Shown here: one piece after another, positions 21,730-33,351 of the stretch
How the letters are laid out: each line of letters begins with the position of its first letter
How positions within the stretch are numbered: position 1 is the stretch's first letter
NCBI GenBank assembly: GCA_963082975.1
Contig: OY720345.1
Location: 26,234,611-26,298,610, forward strand
Direction: 5' to 3'
Origin: Labia minor
Taxonomy: Eukaryota > Arthropoda > Insecta > Dermaptera > Spongiphoridae
DNA length: 64,000 bases
Position numbers and translations under genes: made by a program
The notes under the pieces: model-generated
What the model was told of the DNA's origin: nothing
The model's database searches: none
The model's input: only the letters and a program-made list of their open reading frames with translations

Positions 21730-24252
21730 CCGGAAGGATCAAAAACAAACCCACTAATCAAAATAAAGGTATTTATTAAAAACAACTTAATTACGGCGGT
21801 CTATGATACAGGCTCCACTTGTTCTTTAGTAAATAAAAAAATAATAGATATGATAAAAGCTAAGATACATAATAATAAAAGTATAATAAAATCTTTAAGT
21901 GGAATTGATTCTTATAATACCCGGGCCAAATTAAAACTAAAAATAGGAAAGATTGAAAAGGAATTAGAATTTATAGTAATTAAAAATAATAATTTTAATT
22001 ATGATATGCTATTAGGATTAGATGCTATAAAAACATTTAAACTAACTCAAGACGAGAATTTAAAAATAAAACAAAACAGAGGTATGAATTCTGCATTTTG
22101 GTCCATACCGATTAGAGAAAAAGATCGAAAAAAATTAGGATTCATTACTCAAAAGGGTCACTGGCAATGGAAAGTCCTACCATACGGTTATAAAAATAGT
22201 AGTGCCATCTTCCAAAGAGTTCTTGCAAACACAATTAGAAGAAATAACTTAGATAAATTTTGTATCAACTACATTGATGATGTTCTAATATACTCAGAAA
22301 CATATGAGGATCATATGGAACATATACAAAAACTATTCGAAGTCATAAAAAAATTAGGACTTAAAATGAAAATGGAAAAATGTGAATTTGCAAAACAAAA
22401 AATAAAATTTCTTGGCCATATTTTAGAAAATGGATTAGTATATCCGATAAATGACAATTTAAAAGCCATTAATGACGTTGAAAGACCGAAAAATAAAAAA
22501 CAGGTTCGTCAAATAATTGGAAAAATAAATTTTTATAGAAAGTTCATTGACCATTGCACACAGAGATTAACACCATTATATAATTTATTAAAAAAAGATA
22601 TAAAATTTAAATGGACGGACGAGTGTGAGAAATCATTTCATGACATAAAAAATTATCTGACCACATCACCTATACTGGCTGTATTTGACAACAATAAGGA
22701 TATAATATTGGAAGTAGATGCTAGCAGATTAGGCATAGGAGGTGTATTAAAACAACCCCAAGAAGATGGAACTATGCTCCCTATAGGCTACTTTTCAAAG
22801 AAATTGACATCAGGCCAAATGAAAAAGGAAGTAATGTTTATTGAATGCTTGGCTATGAAAGAAGCAATAGTATATTGGCAGTATTTATTAATAGGAAAAA
22901 AATTCACAGTTATTACGGACCACAAGCCACTATTGAATTTGAAAACAAAAGCAAGAACCGATGAAGCAATAGGTGATTTGATGCTCTATCTATCGCAGTA
23001 TGATTTCAAAGTGGTTTATAGAGAAGGTCATCAAAACCTAGAAGCTGATTTTTTATCCAGAAACCCCGTTTTAGGGATTAACGAAAATAATGAAGATTGT
23101 ATCCAAACATTGAATATGATAGAGATAGAGGAAATAAAAAAAGACCAGAATAAAATAAATGATGAAATAAATAGAGAAAGAGGAATTTTAAACAGTGACA
23201 ACATAAAATTTAAAGTGATAAAAAATAAGAAAAGAATTTATGTCTCAAAGGAATTTGGAAAACACCTAATAGACAAAACACATAAATTTTATGGACATAT
23301 AGGATATAAACAGCTAATAAGTCAAATAAGACCTTTTTACTATTTTAAGAAAATGGATGAAACTATAAAGGAATATTGCAAAAAGTGTTCTACCTGTATA
23401 AAAAATAAATCTAGAAGTATTAGACCTTTAGGTTTGTTATCAAAACTTGGACCAGCAGAACACCCATACCAAATTATGTCAATGGACTCTATTGGAGGCT
23501 TAAATTCTTATAATTCTTCAAAAAAATATATTCATCTTATAATTGATCATTTTACTAGATATGTATGGATGATAACTTCTAGAGGACAAATGGCGGAGGA
23601 CTTTATAAAACTAATTAATATGATAACAAAAAAAAATAAAATTGGAACATTACTAATTGACCAATATAGTTCTCTAAAGTCAAAAAAATTTAAAGATTTC
23701 ATAAAAAAACAAAATATTAATTTGATTTATACAACGGTAGACAATCCACAATCCAATGGAATGGTAGAGAGAGTAAACCAATCTATAATTAATAGAATGA
23801 GATGCAGATTCAATGAAGATAATAAAAAAAAAACATGGACAAGAATTGCGGAAGAATGTGTGGAAGAGTATAATAATTCGATACATAGCTCAACAAGATA
23901 TTCTCCAGCACAACTTCTTCTAGGAAAAAGTTCAGATATTATTCCAAAAGAATTACAAAAGAAACAGAATATTCAAGATATATGGAAAGAAGCATATGAA
24001 AATTCAAAAAAAAAGTCATGAGTACAATAAAACAAGATTTGACAAAAAAAGAAGAAAACATGAATTCAAAAAAGGAGACAGAGTGTACATATCCAATGGA
24101 AACAGATTGAATAGAAAGAAACTGGACGAAATAAGAAAAGGACCATTTAAAATAAAAAAGAGAGTATCAAACACAGTATATGAAGTCGACATTAAGAAGA
24201 GAGGGAATGAGGGAAATAAATTTCATATTTCCAAATTGATTCCTTTCTCTGG

Positions 24253-24256
<4 letters not shown>
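21730..24256 (+). other. Pol region of the LTR element
   Basis: Parts in order: retropepsin-type protease (DTGSTCSLV), reverse transcriptase (YIDDVL active-site motif, then FLGHILENG), RNase H, an H2C2-type zinc finger (CKKCSTCIKNKSR), integrase core, and a basic C-terminal tail. This order, with integrase last, assigns the element to Ty3/gypsy rather than Copia. Treated as a fossil; see the entry for the whole element. Confidence 0.85.
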
Positions 24257-24291
<35 letters not shown>

Positions 24292-24344
24292 ATTATAATA
24301 ATAATGATGGATGAAAGGAAAAAATGACTCCCGACCAAGGGAGG

Positions 24345-24621
24345 TGTAAATCATATTCACCAATGTATTCATTTTATCTGAGGTTGGTAGCATTGGATGG
24401 GGGTTTACTTGCACACTCACTTGATATGCTTAGAATATTAAATCCATTGATATCCATTAATGTGTTGCATACGAGTGGGTGGATAAGGGACTCTTGTCTA
24501 ATTCTATTTTACTTACAGGTAAATATGATTTAATGTATATTTTGTATATAATTCTATAATAAAATAAATCTATTTTACTTACAGAATCGAGTAAGACTTT
24601 TAATTCACCCACACACTTACA
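24345..24621 (+). repeat. 3' LTR of the gypsy-type element
   Basis: Same length and sequence as the 5' LTR. A 30-base A-run lies at about 24256-24289, upstream of the purine tract. Confidence 0.9.
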
Positions 24622-24625
24622 TATA

Positions 24626-25061
24626 TATATTGTATTTTTATTTTATATTTTGTATTATAATGATCATCAAATAATGAATTTATAAATATATTTTGTATAG
24701 AAATTTATTTAAATAAATTGTGATAGAAAATTTTATGGTTTATTCAATAAGCATGATTTTTTCAATTAATCAAAATGTTTGGTTGCATAAATTTAAGGCT
24801 CATCCCTCTTACTATACAATGCCTCTATTCTATAATAAATTATTCATCCAAACATCCAGCATTTATAAATTGATAAAATATTTTTTTTTTAAATTCTTTT
24901 AATTAAATAAAAAGAAATATTAAATACATAGCATATATATATATATTATTTTTTAGGATTAAGATGTTATATCTTTTAAAATGTAAAATATACATTTTTT
25001 AATTTGAGTGTTTGGAAATCAAAGTGTAGAGTTAATAAAATTATTATTGTTTGTTTTTTAG
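24626..25061. other. AT-rich sequence upstream of a candidate exon
   Basis: AT-rich throughout. The last 35 bases become a T-rich tract ending TTTGTTTTTTAG at 25061, a good 3' splice site for the following GC-rich block. Confidence 0.45.
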
Positions 25062-25207
25062 GGACTGATGCTGCGAGGGCCTCCGCGGGCCTAACAGGGC
25101 CTTGTCCCCGTTGTTGGCAATTCTTTGTGGTGCGGGGGCGGACGATGGTCCACGCAGACAGCTCTCCACATAGAACCCCTTTGGCCATTCGCCGCAGCAC
25201 CGAGAAA
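25062..25207 (+). CDS. Candidate host exon A (146 bp), gene not recognised
   Basis: A sharply GC-rich block (about 60 percent by eye) in AT-rich surroundings, bounded by TTTTTTAG on the left and GTAAGT, the full donor consensus, on the right. Only one plus-strand frame is open, starting at 25064: it reads TDAARASAGLTGPC, then PRCWQFFVVRGRTMVHADSS and PHRTPLAIRRSTEK. The exon ends in phase 0. It has two Cys in a CPRC pair but no domain I can name. Codon use (GCC, GGC, CGC, ACC) differs strongly from the chance frames around it. The minus strand is also open but lacks splice signals. It fits with exon B at 36823 in phase. A non-coding GC island is the alternative. Confidence 0.55.
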
Positions 25208-25660
25208 GTAAGTCACTCATTCAAATAGCAATTTATTCATCATCATTATTCCATTTCCATAAATAAAGTAAATTAAATGATAAATAATCAGTTTTTCTTA
25301 ACCTTTTTATTTATCAATTATTTTTTTAATAAAGTTAATTTCTTTGTTCATCTGAATGTGTTAAAATTTAGAATAATAAAACATTAAACATATTTTAAAG
25401 AAAACTTGTTGCTCATTAATTATAGTTGGTTGGATATTAATGTGAGGATAAATATTGAACTTTAATATGAATAAACATTTGCATTAATTAAATTTTATTA
25501 ATTTATATTACTTAATTAATATTTCATTTTCAAACCAATCGATTAATTATTTTTTTTAATCATTTTTTGTAATTTTATATTGTAATTAACAAATATTAAA
25601 TTTAAAAATAGAAATAAATTTAATAAAATTTAAATTAAATCTAAATTTAATTTATAAATA
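25208..25660. other. AT-rich start of the putative intron
   Basis: GTAAGTCACTC follows the exon; the rest is AT-rich without features. Confidence 0.4.
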
Positions 25661-25667
25661 GTTAAAG

Positions 25668-25833
25668 AACGGAAACGAAATGGTCTGAAGAACGAAAAAA
25701 GGCCCACAGTGAAAAAATGAAAGAAATCTGTCAGGCAAAGAAAAATATGTAGATGAAGGAAAAATGCATAGAAGAAGAAAGAATGGGAGCTTTGCGTGAT
25801 CCAATACCGTCCATACGCAAAAAAAAAAAATTT
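25668..25833 (+). pseudogene. Coding-like fragment with a poly-A end
   Basis: From 25670 one frame reads TETKWSEERKKAHSEKMKEI, CQAKKNM, a stop, then EEERMGALRDPIPSIRK before an A-run at about 25820. WSEERKKAHSEKMKE resembles a charged motif I have seen in transposon-type proteins, but I cannot name the family. The A-run directly after the text suggests a retrocopied scrap; a genuine small exon is less likely because of the internal stop. Confidence 0.3.
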
Positions 25834-27177
25834 AAAAATTAAATTAAAAAAATAATATTTGAAATTAACAATTAATATAAATAATTCAGCAACTCTAAAT
25901 TAAACAGAAAATTTTGAAGAACAACTAACTTTTATAAAAATCTAAAAAAATCAGTTTAAATAGTATATAATACTTCTTTAAAAATGTATATATAAAATTA
26001 AAATATTTTAAAAATATTATGCGTATGTGTATATTTAAAATATATAATTAATAAAATGTTATATTTGATAGTAAAAATAATAATATTAATAGACAATTTT
26101 TAAAATCTATTTTAAGAAGAAGAAATTTTGAAATTTAGGTGATTCTATTTAGAATCTCAACGATGATATACGTAAATGCATTGGTTACATTGGGGGAGGG
26201 TAGATTGATCGTAAATAAGTTATTCTAAGAGAGAAGAACATCTATGATCTCTAAATATGTATTAGTTATAGCAAAATAGATGAAATGAAATGAAAGAAAT
26301 AAATCAATCAATTTAAAATTAATTTAAATAAACATAAAAAAATTGTATGTATTGTCTTATTGTAAATTTAGTTTTAGAATCTCAAAGATATACTCATTCT
26401 CTTTTGATTTCCTTCCTTTTCATTAAATTTATTTATCGAATTATAGTAAAATATTTTAACAAAATGAATATAATGTATAATAAAGCATTGTAACAAATTA
26501 TTATATAATACATATATATATAGAATATACTACACAATAAATTTAGCAATTCAATTAAAAATAAATTTAGCAATTCAATTAAAAAAAATAAAGGAGAAAA
26601 CAAGAAAATAAAAATTTTAATATAAAAATAAAGCTATCACTCTTGGAGTTCAGGGAGAATTTGGCTAATAAAACTAAAATAAATAAATCATAATAAAATA
26701 GTATAATTTATAAAACAAATATGAGAATTTTACGATGAAATATATTTTCTTTAGGATACCTTATAGTCTAATAATACATTTTATCTCAATTTCTTCACAT
26801 TTATATATTTAGGTATTGCATTTGTGATAACAATTTATAAAATACATAAATAAATACAATCCACAACACTTCAGAATCAATACTTTTCTCCTTAACTCTT
26901 ACAGATAATAAATAATATAAAAAATGAACAAAGGATAAAATAAAAACTTTACAGATAATCTTTAATACCATAATCATCATTTTTTTCTAATATAAAATAT
27001 AATTCAAATATTATTCACTCTAAACTTTCTCTCTGATTATCCCTTTTTTTTAAGAAATTCATGATTTTAATTAGAATGGAATCTTATCAAAATATGAAAA
27101 TCGCCATATTGAAGAATTAATCCCTCCCTGTCGTTTTTCTCTTCAACTAATCGCTGAATTCTTGTTAATATATGCAG
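25834..27177. other. AT-rich, minor tandem repeat
   Basis: A 25-base unit (AATAAATTTAGCAATTCAATT) is repeated twice at about 26537-26585. No other feature until a pyrimidine-rich stretch at 27115-27177. Confidence 0.4.
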
Positions 27178-27310
27178 ACGTTCCGCTCTTCCATCGAGGA
27201 GGCGTGATTTTGTCGACGCAAACTAGGTCAGAGCAAATTTAGCGCCTCCAATAAGAGCAATCACAGCCACACACACTATACCACCCCTTCCAACCAAGCC
27301 TCCATGCCGC
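27178..27310 (+). other. Complex island behind a good splice acceptor
   Basis: A pyrimidine-rich stretch with a CTAAT-like branch site ends TATGCAG at 27177. The block that follows is GC-richer and non-repetitive. Read in phase 0, as exon A would require, it gives TFRSSIEEA and a stop at 27205-27207, so it could be a short alternative last exon. A conserved non-coding element is equally possible. A possible internal donor (AGGTCAGA) is at 27226. Confidence 0.2.
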
Positions 27311-27598
27311 TGTTCCTGTTAAATATTATTATCTCATTTGAGCAAATGACCCACGAAACGACACCCTCCTAAAAATCAAAATCACACAACCGCCTCATGT
27401 AATTTTGTACTTTATAATTTATCATACTTAAATACTATTTATTTAAGAGTTAAATTTTCATTTAGTGATATTCTTTTTTTTTTTAATTTTTGTTAAAATT
27501 TTTTAATAAAATTATATTACGTATACATTTTTCAAGTATCTGTCTGTGTTTCATTGAATTACTTTATAACTATAATTTACACAATAAGAAAATAAATA
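27311..27598. other. Short spacer
   Basis: AT-rich after 27410; nothing recognised. Confidence 0.4.
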
Positions 27599-27599
27599 A

Positions 27600-28285
27600 G
27601 TTGACCTGTGGCCAGGCACAGAACAGACCGACGGTTTGCAATAAATTAATTTCCAGCTACAGAAACAATTTCAAATAATTTTAATATATCTATTAATGCA
27701 ATAAAAACAGATATGGATATAACATAAATATTTTTAATTTTATTTTATTTATAATATATAAGGCGCTGGCTGTGACGTCATGAAGGACTAGGTGTCTCCA
27801 TATAATTTTAAATTAAGAAAAAAATAATTAAGATGATTTTTCCCGAGGATAAAATCAATACAAAGTGCATGATTCGTGGAGATATGTAAAAAATCTCATG
27901 TGAAATTTGGTGTGAAAATAACCCTTCCCTTCATATCGTTGATCGGTAATAGTACCACTTCCGGTTTCCGGATATACACCAAAAGTTGATCAATACATCA
28001 TATTGATGCATTAAGTAATATACCAAATTTTATCAAAATCCGTTGAGCCGTTCAAGCTGTACACATCTATACGGACGGATAGAGGGACGGACGGACGGAC
28101 AGACATCTAAAAATGCCAAAAATACTTTTTCTGTTAACAAAATGCATGATTCGTGGGTATATGTAAAAATCTCCACATGTGAAATTTCGTGTGAAAACTT
28201 ACCCCCTTACTATCGTCGATCGGTAAAAAAGCAACAACACGCTGAAAATTTCCCTTTCAAACGATTTATTTTATATATATAATTT
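27600..28285 (+). mobile_element. Family K repeat, copy in + orientation
   Basis: It starts at a stem-loop (GACCTGTGGCCAGGCAC region) beside ACCGACGGTTTG, runs through ACGTCATGAAGGACTAGG and two ATGCATGATTCGTGG blocks (27877, 28142), and includes a GGACGGACGGACGG leader at 28073-28103. Both blocks and the leader recur inverted at 50256-51417. The motif AAAATCCGTTGAGCCGTTC next to a GAC-repeat leader is common in arthropod Helitron-like repeats. The open frame at 28043-28282 is incidental. Confidence 0.55.
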
Positions 28286-28289
28286 CCAT

Positions 28290-28805
28290 ATTTAATTAAA
28301 CTTATAAATGATTTAATAAGTTATTAATTAATTTGCTATTCTAATGACTTCTCTCTCAAGATATGCACTTTCCTTTTTTTTTCTTATTTTCATGAAAGTT
28401 TTGCATAATTAATTAATTAGAATAATTAATTTTAAAATTAAAAAGTTATATAGCCCTCTTCTCAAAGCATATATTTGTAATATCATTCACATTATTTTTT
28501 TTTAACTTTTATCTCTTTGAATTTTTTTCTTAGGTTTATTTAATTTATCTTATAATTTAAAAATATAATTTACATATTTATTATATCTTGAGTATTTAAT
28601 TATTTTATTTTTTTAATTTAATCTCATTCTCTGTTGAACGATTACATTGTGTATAATTTAAAATATCAAGTATTTAAGTACTGATTAACTTAAGAGATTT
28701 TATGTGTGTAATTTTTTTTTATTATAAATAGAAATTTTAAGAATTAAAATAAATCATAATCTAAAATTAAATAAAATTATATATATATATATATAATATA
28801 TGGTA
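28290..28805. other. AT-rich sequence without recognised features
   Basis: Only low-complexity AT sequence and a TA run at 28779-28796. Confidence 0.45.
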
Positions 28806-28807
28806 TA

Positions 28808-29216
28808 CAGTGAATGCACTATCTAAGCAACTCATTTGAACCAATTTCAATAAAAAAGTTTCTTTTTGGGAAAAGTTGCTTATAGGGAAAAATTGTATTT
28901 AAAGCACCAAATTATTACTTAATTAGTTAATTAAGTAACAGAAACTAACAGAAATTCTAGTACCTATTCTAATTAAGAGAAATTGACTTCAACACTGGCA
29001 GCACAAAACACAACATATTCCAATAACGGAATTTTTTACAATTTGAGGTAATGTAGTTGTGATATTTAGGTTTAAAAAAATAAGTTGCTTATACAGAGCT
29101 ATTGAACTGAAAAAAGTTGCTTATATAGAGGTTGCTTATGAAGGATGTTGCTTATAGAGAGGTTGCTTATGAAGGATGTTGCTTATAGAGAGGTTGCTTA
29201 TATAGAACGTTCATTG
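28808..29216. mobile_element. TA-flanked MITE, 409 bp, with internal tandem repeat
   Basis: The terminal inverted repeat is about 29 bases (left CAGTGAATGCACTATCTAAG; right mirrors CAATGAACGTTCTATATAAG), flanked by TA on both sides. Near the right end a 31-base unit (GTTGCTTATGAAGGATGTTG core) is repeated in tandem. GTTGCTTATA blocks recur in both halves. A pogo-like CAGT start and the TA target place it in the Tc1/mariner/pogo group. It has no coding capacity. Confidence 0.7.
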
Positions 29217-29219
29217 TAT

Positions 29220-29819
29220 ATATTTATATAATTATTTAAAGTCAATTTAAAAATAAAATAAAAAATTGATAATTTTAGAAAACAATAAATCAAATAATTG
29301 ATTGTAAATTTTGATACTTAATCATGTCTCACTTCCTGTTAGTCCTAATTGAAAATCAATTTTTATAAAGATGAAGTACCTAATTTATATTTTAAATAGT
29401 TAAGTAATTAATAAGAGTAACATATAGATTCTCATTTAATTTTATGCTACCCTAAATAAAATTAGGTCACTCAAATATTGAAGCAAAAAAAAAATATCAA
29501 GTTGTTCTTTTTTCTTTAAAGTTCATTAATTCTTTAAAGATATAAAATTACGGCGATTTTCAATAAAAATAAATGGTCTTTCTCTGACCAAACGCCCACA
29601 CGAAGCAATATTGTTCAACGAGCTTTTCTACTTCAAACACTTTAGCTAGAAAAAGAGATAACAAGTTCTTTATATATCTATTTATTTTATTTATATCATT
29701 GTCACACTCTCGTAAATTGGTCATATTTTATATCTTATCAGAAATACGGAACATAATTTTTCATCTAAAACATTAATTTAAATTTTCTATCGTTTATATA
29801 TTTTAATTAAATTCAATTA
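29220..29819. other. AT-rich sequence without recognised features
   Basis: A patch at 29570-29660 is slightly more complex (CCAAACGCCCACACGAAGC); no frame or repeat assigned. Confidence 0.4.
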
Positions 29820-30165
29820 TCTCTATATATATAATTTCCGTCGTATGTATATATGTATGTGATGTCTGTAACATTATGAAGTTAGTTACAAACAAATTGT
29901 CAAAATTAATTTAATTGGTAACTAACTGCAATTTTTTAAAATTTTGTTTTGTTAAATTAAATAAGTGTCAAATAAAAAAAATATAAAGAAACGATTTGAA
30001 CAAAGTTAATAATTTTATATTTAAACATTGTGTTGTTTTGTAAGTATTTGAAACAAAATTTCCTAAAAATTATTATTATTAATCAATCTCGTGCGGGTAT
30101 AAGCCGCCTGTCCCTATAAGAAGAGTTTTATGCCGCCGAAGGCATATGATACTGGGAACGGCTAG
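29820..30165 (+). mobile_element. Short Helitron-like element (about 346 bp)
   Basis: It begins A|TCTCTATATATATAAT and then TTCCGTCGTATGTATA; its end has a stem-loop (TATGCCGCCGAAGGCATA) followed by about 15 bases and CTAG. The 5' 60 bases match the element at 32123. The base after CTAG is C rather than the usual T, so the right border is less certain. Confidence 0.5.
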
Positions 30166-30169
30166 CTTA

Positions 30170-30893
30170 TATATAATTTTAAAAGAATTTATACTGATCT
30201 TAATACATAATTTAGCTTTATTTAGTAACCTATTTAGCTCTTCTGAACTCGAAAGTTCTGGATCATAGTAACCACATTACCTATCCTCCTTTTTTCCTCT
30301 TTTTCTTTCAATTCCCTCATTGATTGTTTTCAAATTGATTTTACCTTCTTCTTTTACTAACTTCTTACAACTCTTTGATCACTCCACTTTTCTCTTTACT
30401 TATTTAATTAATTTACTTATTAATTTAATAATTTAAAAATTATTTTAATCTAATTTACTTTGAATTAAATCATTTTTTTTTTTTATTTATTTTTTAATGA
30501 TAATCTAAATTGTCATACATATATTATAAATATGTAATTAATGCAATATTAGTAAACCAAAATTGTATAATACTTGTTTTTTTTTACCGTTTGCGGCTCA
30601 ACTTGGTTGGTTTTGATAAGCGAAGGCAGCCAACCAATTTAAGGGCCTGGAGCTATTAATATCAAACAGGCTGCCAGTTTTATTTTCAATTAGCTCATCT
30701 CAACAGACATCCAACCAATCGATTTCAAATTACTTCATATCTTTCCAAGCCTCTCTCTATCTCTTTCTGTTGAACAATTTATTTGAAATTATCTTCAAAG
30801 AAATTGATTAAATGATAATTTAACCGTATTTACAATATATCAGATTTATTTTTTTTTAATATATCTAAGAACTTAAAGAAATTATTGTTATTT

Positions 30894-30932
<39 letters not shown>

Positions 30933-31388
30933 AATTATTATTTTTAAAAATTTTATACTGTTGAAATAATATTAATATTAATTTGATGATAAATTTAAGT
31001 GGTCATTTCTACCATCTAATGAATCTAATGGAACCTTTAGATATAATAAAATACTCGCTTGAAAAAGATTAATGGATTATACTATACGTTATATAATATA
31101 TAGTCAGTTAGATGAAAATATTATTCTTATCAAACCGTAGTATCACTGGCGTAATGTCTTTTTGATGATTACATTTTAATATCCATTCAAAAAATACTTG
31201 CTTAAGAAAATATGACGATATTAATTTTAAAAATATATATTGTTGTAATTTAATCACTATTATACTTAAATAGCCATTTAACATTTTCCAATAGATTTAT
31301 GTAATTATTATGAATAACATATATTAAATAACTCTTAATTGGGAACTGATCTAGTTTAGAACTCAATTAGGTAAACACTATATTCACA
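30170..31388. other. Mostly AT-rich, with a complex patch at 30590-30760
   Basis: The patch holds CAACTTGGTTGGTTTTG, CCAACCAATTTAAGGGCC and GGAGCTATTAATATCAAAC, with CCAAT-like and homeodomain-like ATTA words and no open frame. It may be a conserved intronic element. A long TA run lies at 30895-30930. Confidence 0.35.
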
Positions 31389-31389
31389 T

Positions 31390-31715
31390 TATAGAAACCT
31401 AAAATTAGTGGTCTATATAGACCCCTGGGGGGGGGGGCTATTTTAACCTCCAAGGGGTCCACGGGAGCAAATAACAAATTTGGGGGTTCATGAAATGAAA
31501 ATGGGGGTCTATGGGGTTCTACGTGTTTTTCCGGCTCTAAAAAAAGGTAAATCATTTTTCTACATCGTTTTTCCGACATGGCTTTTGAAACATTTTTTGA
31601 TCTAAAAAAAGGGTAAAATTTTTTTATAAAAAATCAAAATCAATTTAGAGGGTCCACCCAAAACCGAAATACATGGCAAGGGGTCCAAGACACAAAAAAG
31701 TTTGGGAACCTATGA
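31390..31715 (-). mobile_element. hAT-like non-autonomous remnant
   Basis: On the minus strand it starts near ATAGGTTCCCAAACTTTTTT, then TTGGACCCCTTGCCATG, and contains several GGACCC and GGGGGTC blocks before ending near GGTTTCTATA. The GGTTCCCAAACTTTTT start is widespread in hAT-type MITEs. No 8-bp target duplication could be confirmed. An open frame on that strand (70 codons) is not a gene. Confidence 0.4.
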
Positions 31716-31747
31716 TTTAGAGTATTTGAAAATAGGATTTTTCGCAA

Positions 31748-32112
31748 CATTTACGGACCAAAAAAAGATGAGGTCATCGGGGAATGGCGGAGAATGCAAA
31801 ACAAGGAATTCCATGACCTCTATACATCCTCAGACATAGTTATGGTTATAAAATCGAGAAGGCCCAATTAGGGCATGTGTCTAGAATGGGAGAGGAAATA
31901 ATGACGAAAAATATATTGGTGAGGAGACCGATTAGGAAACATCCTCTTGGAAGACCAAGGACGCGGTTGGTGGACGATGTAGGAAGGGACGAAAAAGAGA
32001 TGGGAGAGGGTAGGGATTGGAGGGTTGTGGCTCAGAATAGGGATACTTGGAGAAGTGTGATTGCTGCGGACAAGAACTTTCGAGTTCCAAATAGCCTCAG
32101 AGATAGATAGAT
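31748..32112 (+). pseudogene. LINE 3' fragment, about 120 codons
   Basis: It reads KKDEVIGEWRRMQNKEFHDL, then YTSSDIVMVIKSRRP, a break, REEIMTKNILVRRPIRKHP, LGRPRTRLVDDVGRDE, GRDWRVVAQNRDTWR and NFRVPNSLRDR, ending in GAGATAGATAGATAA. It has about one stop and one frame change. The tail abuts the Helitron-like element at 32123. Confidence 0.8.
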
Positions 32113-32122
32113 AATATAATTA

Positions 32123-32238
32123 TCTATAATAATAATTCCCATCGTATATATGTATGTGATGTCTGTAACATGATGAAGTTATTTACAAATTCAGTTTAAA
32201 CTTAAATTGCAAACACCGTTTGCAACGGATTCGTCTAG
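32123..32238 (+). mobile_element. Very short Helitron-like element, 116 bp
   Basis: It begins A|TCTATAATAATAATTC and ends with the stem-loop CCGTTTGCAACGG, six bases, then CTAG followed by T. Both Helitron insertion rules (A before, T after) hold. Its first 55 bases match the start of 29820-30165 (CATCGTATATATGTATG, GATGTCTGTAACAT). Confidence 0.55.
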
Positions 32239-32239
32239 T

Positions 32240-33150
32240 AGTATATATATTTCTATAGTATAACAATTACCTTAGTTGATAACTTCCAGTTCATAAAACC
32301 TCACTGAAACTCAGAAGCTTCATAAATTTGGTGATCACTAAGGAGATCACGGAAATTATGAATAAGGTGGTAGGTTATCCAAATCATTAGTAATATTGAT
32401 TACTTATTTTCACGCATAGTATTTTATTTTCATTTTTTCTAATCTAAATTATTAATCAATGTTATTTATTTAATTATACTTTAGGACGAAAAATAAATAA
32501 ATAATATAAAACAAATAGTACAATATCGGAAAATTATTTTAAGCCTAATATAAATAAAATACTTAGATACTTAATAATAGTCAAAGAGGGGAAAAAAGGG
32601 TGAAATGTCAATGTCATGGGGTTGTTTTATGAGCCAAGGTTAGACGGATTATCATGCAAAACCTCGCTCAGGCTATTAAATCCAAATGTGAGTCACTAAA
32701 AAAAAGAAAACTGAACTTGAATCCAATTCGATTATTTTGTTTAAATGGATTCTGTCTTATCTATTATAGTATTTGTCAACCCTTGATATTAATAATATTT
32801 CACAACATGATGAAGGGAAAAAACTTAATAAAAGAAGAAATATATTAGATTTTATAAAAAAAGTTTTTCTGTAGACATCTACAATTATAGGACCACTCAA
32901 AACTTAAGAAAATATTAAATAAATAATAATATTTTTTTCATATTACCCTTTAGATATAGCTCTACAATTTGTATTCTCTAAGCAAACACTTGAATTAGAA
33001 TAATAGCATTTTTTAATAGAATATTCTTAAAAAAAAATCTACTTTTTGTAGTGTTTGGACAGTCTATATTGAAAACGCTAGAAAGAAAATAAAGCTACTC
33101 CTATTTTATTCTTTTAATTTAGGGCTTTGTTATGCTTATATATATATATA
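32240..33150. other. No recognised feature
   Basis: Moderately complex at 32275-32370 and 32630-32760, but frames are short and no splice pair stands out. The rest is AT-rich. Confidence 0.4.
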
Positions 33151-33351
33151 CATATACGAGGTAGGGTCAAAAAGTTCGCGGAATTGGTTATTAAAAATTT
33201 ATTAAAAATATTTATAACATTCTTACATTATTTCCCTTCAAAATACTCTCCTCCTGCATCTACACATTTATTCCACCGTTCATATAATTGTTGGAAACAC
33301 TCTTGAAAGCCGTTTTTTGAAAGTTCCTTCAGCCGCTCCGTCGCATTTTCA

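Larger units (their letters stand above)
20337..24621 (+). mobile_element. LTR retrotransposon, Ty3/gypsy type (fossil copy)
   Basis: The element has 277-bp LTRs at both ends (TG...CA), TATA on each flank as a target duplication, a gag-like frame, a protease / reverse transcriptase / RNase H / integrase region, a poly-A run and a purine tract (AAGGGAGG) directly before the 3' LTR. The four-base TATA target is typical of the gypsy/17.6/297 group. By eye the two LTRs match throughout, which points to a young insertion. It looks broken, with about two or three breaks. No envelope-like frame is seen. Confidence 0.9.

Noticed and set aside
24256-24289. A-run as evidence of a retrocopied mRNA
   Set aside because: It lies inside the LTR element between its pol region and 3' LTR and belongs to that element.
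31367-31579. 70-codon minus frame with Pro-rich text
   Set aside because: It lies in a hAT-like repeat with G/C runs; the frame reflects those runs.
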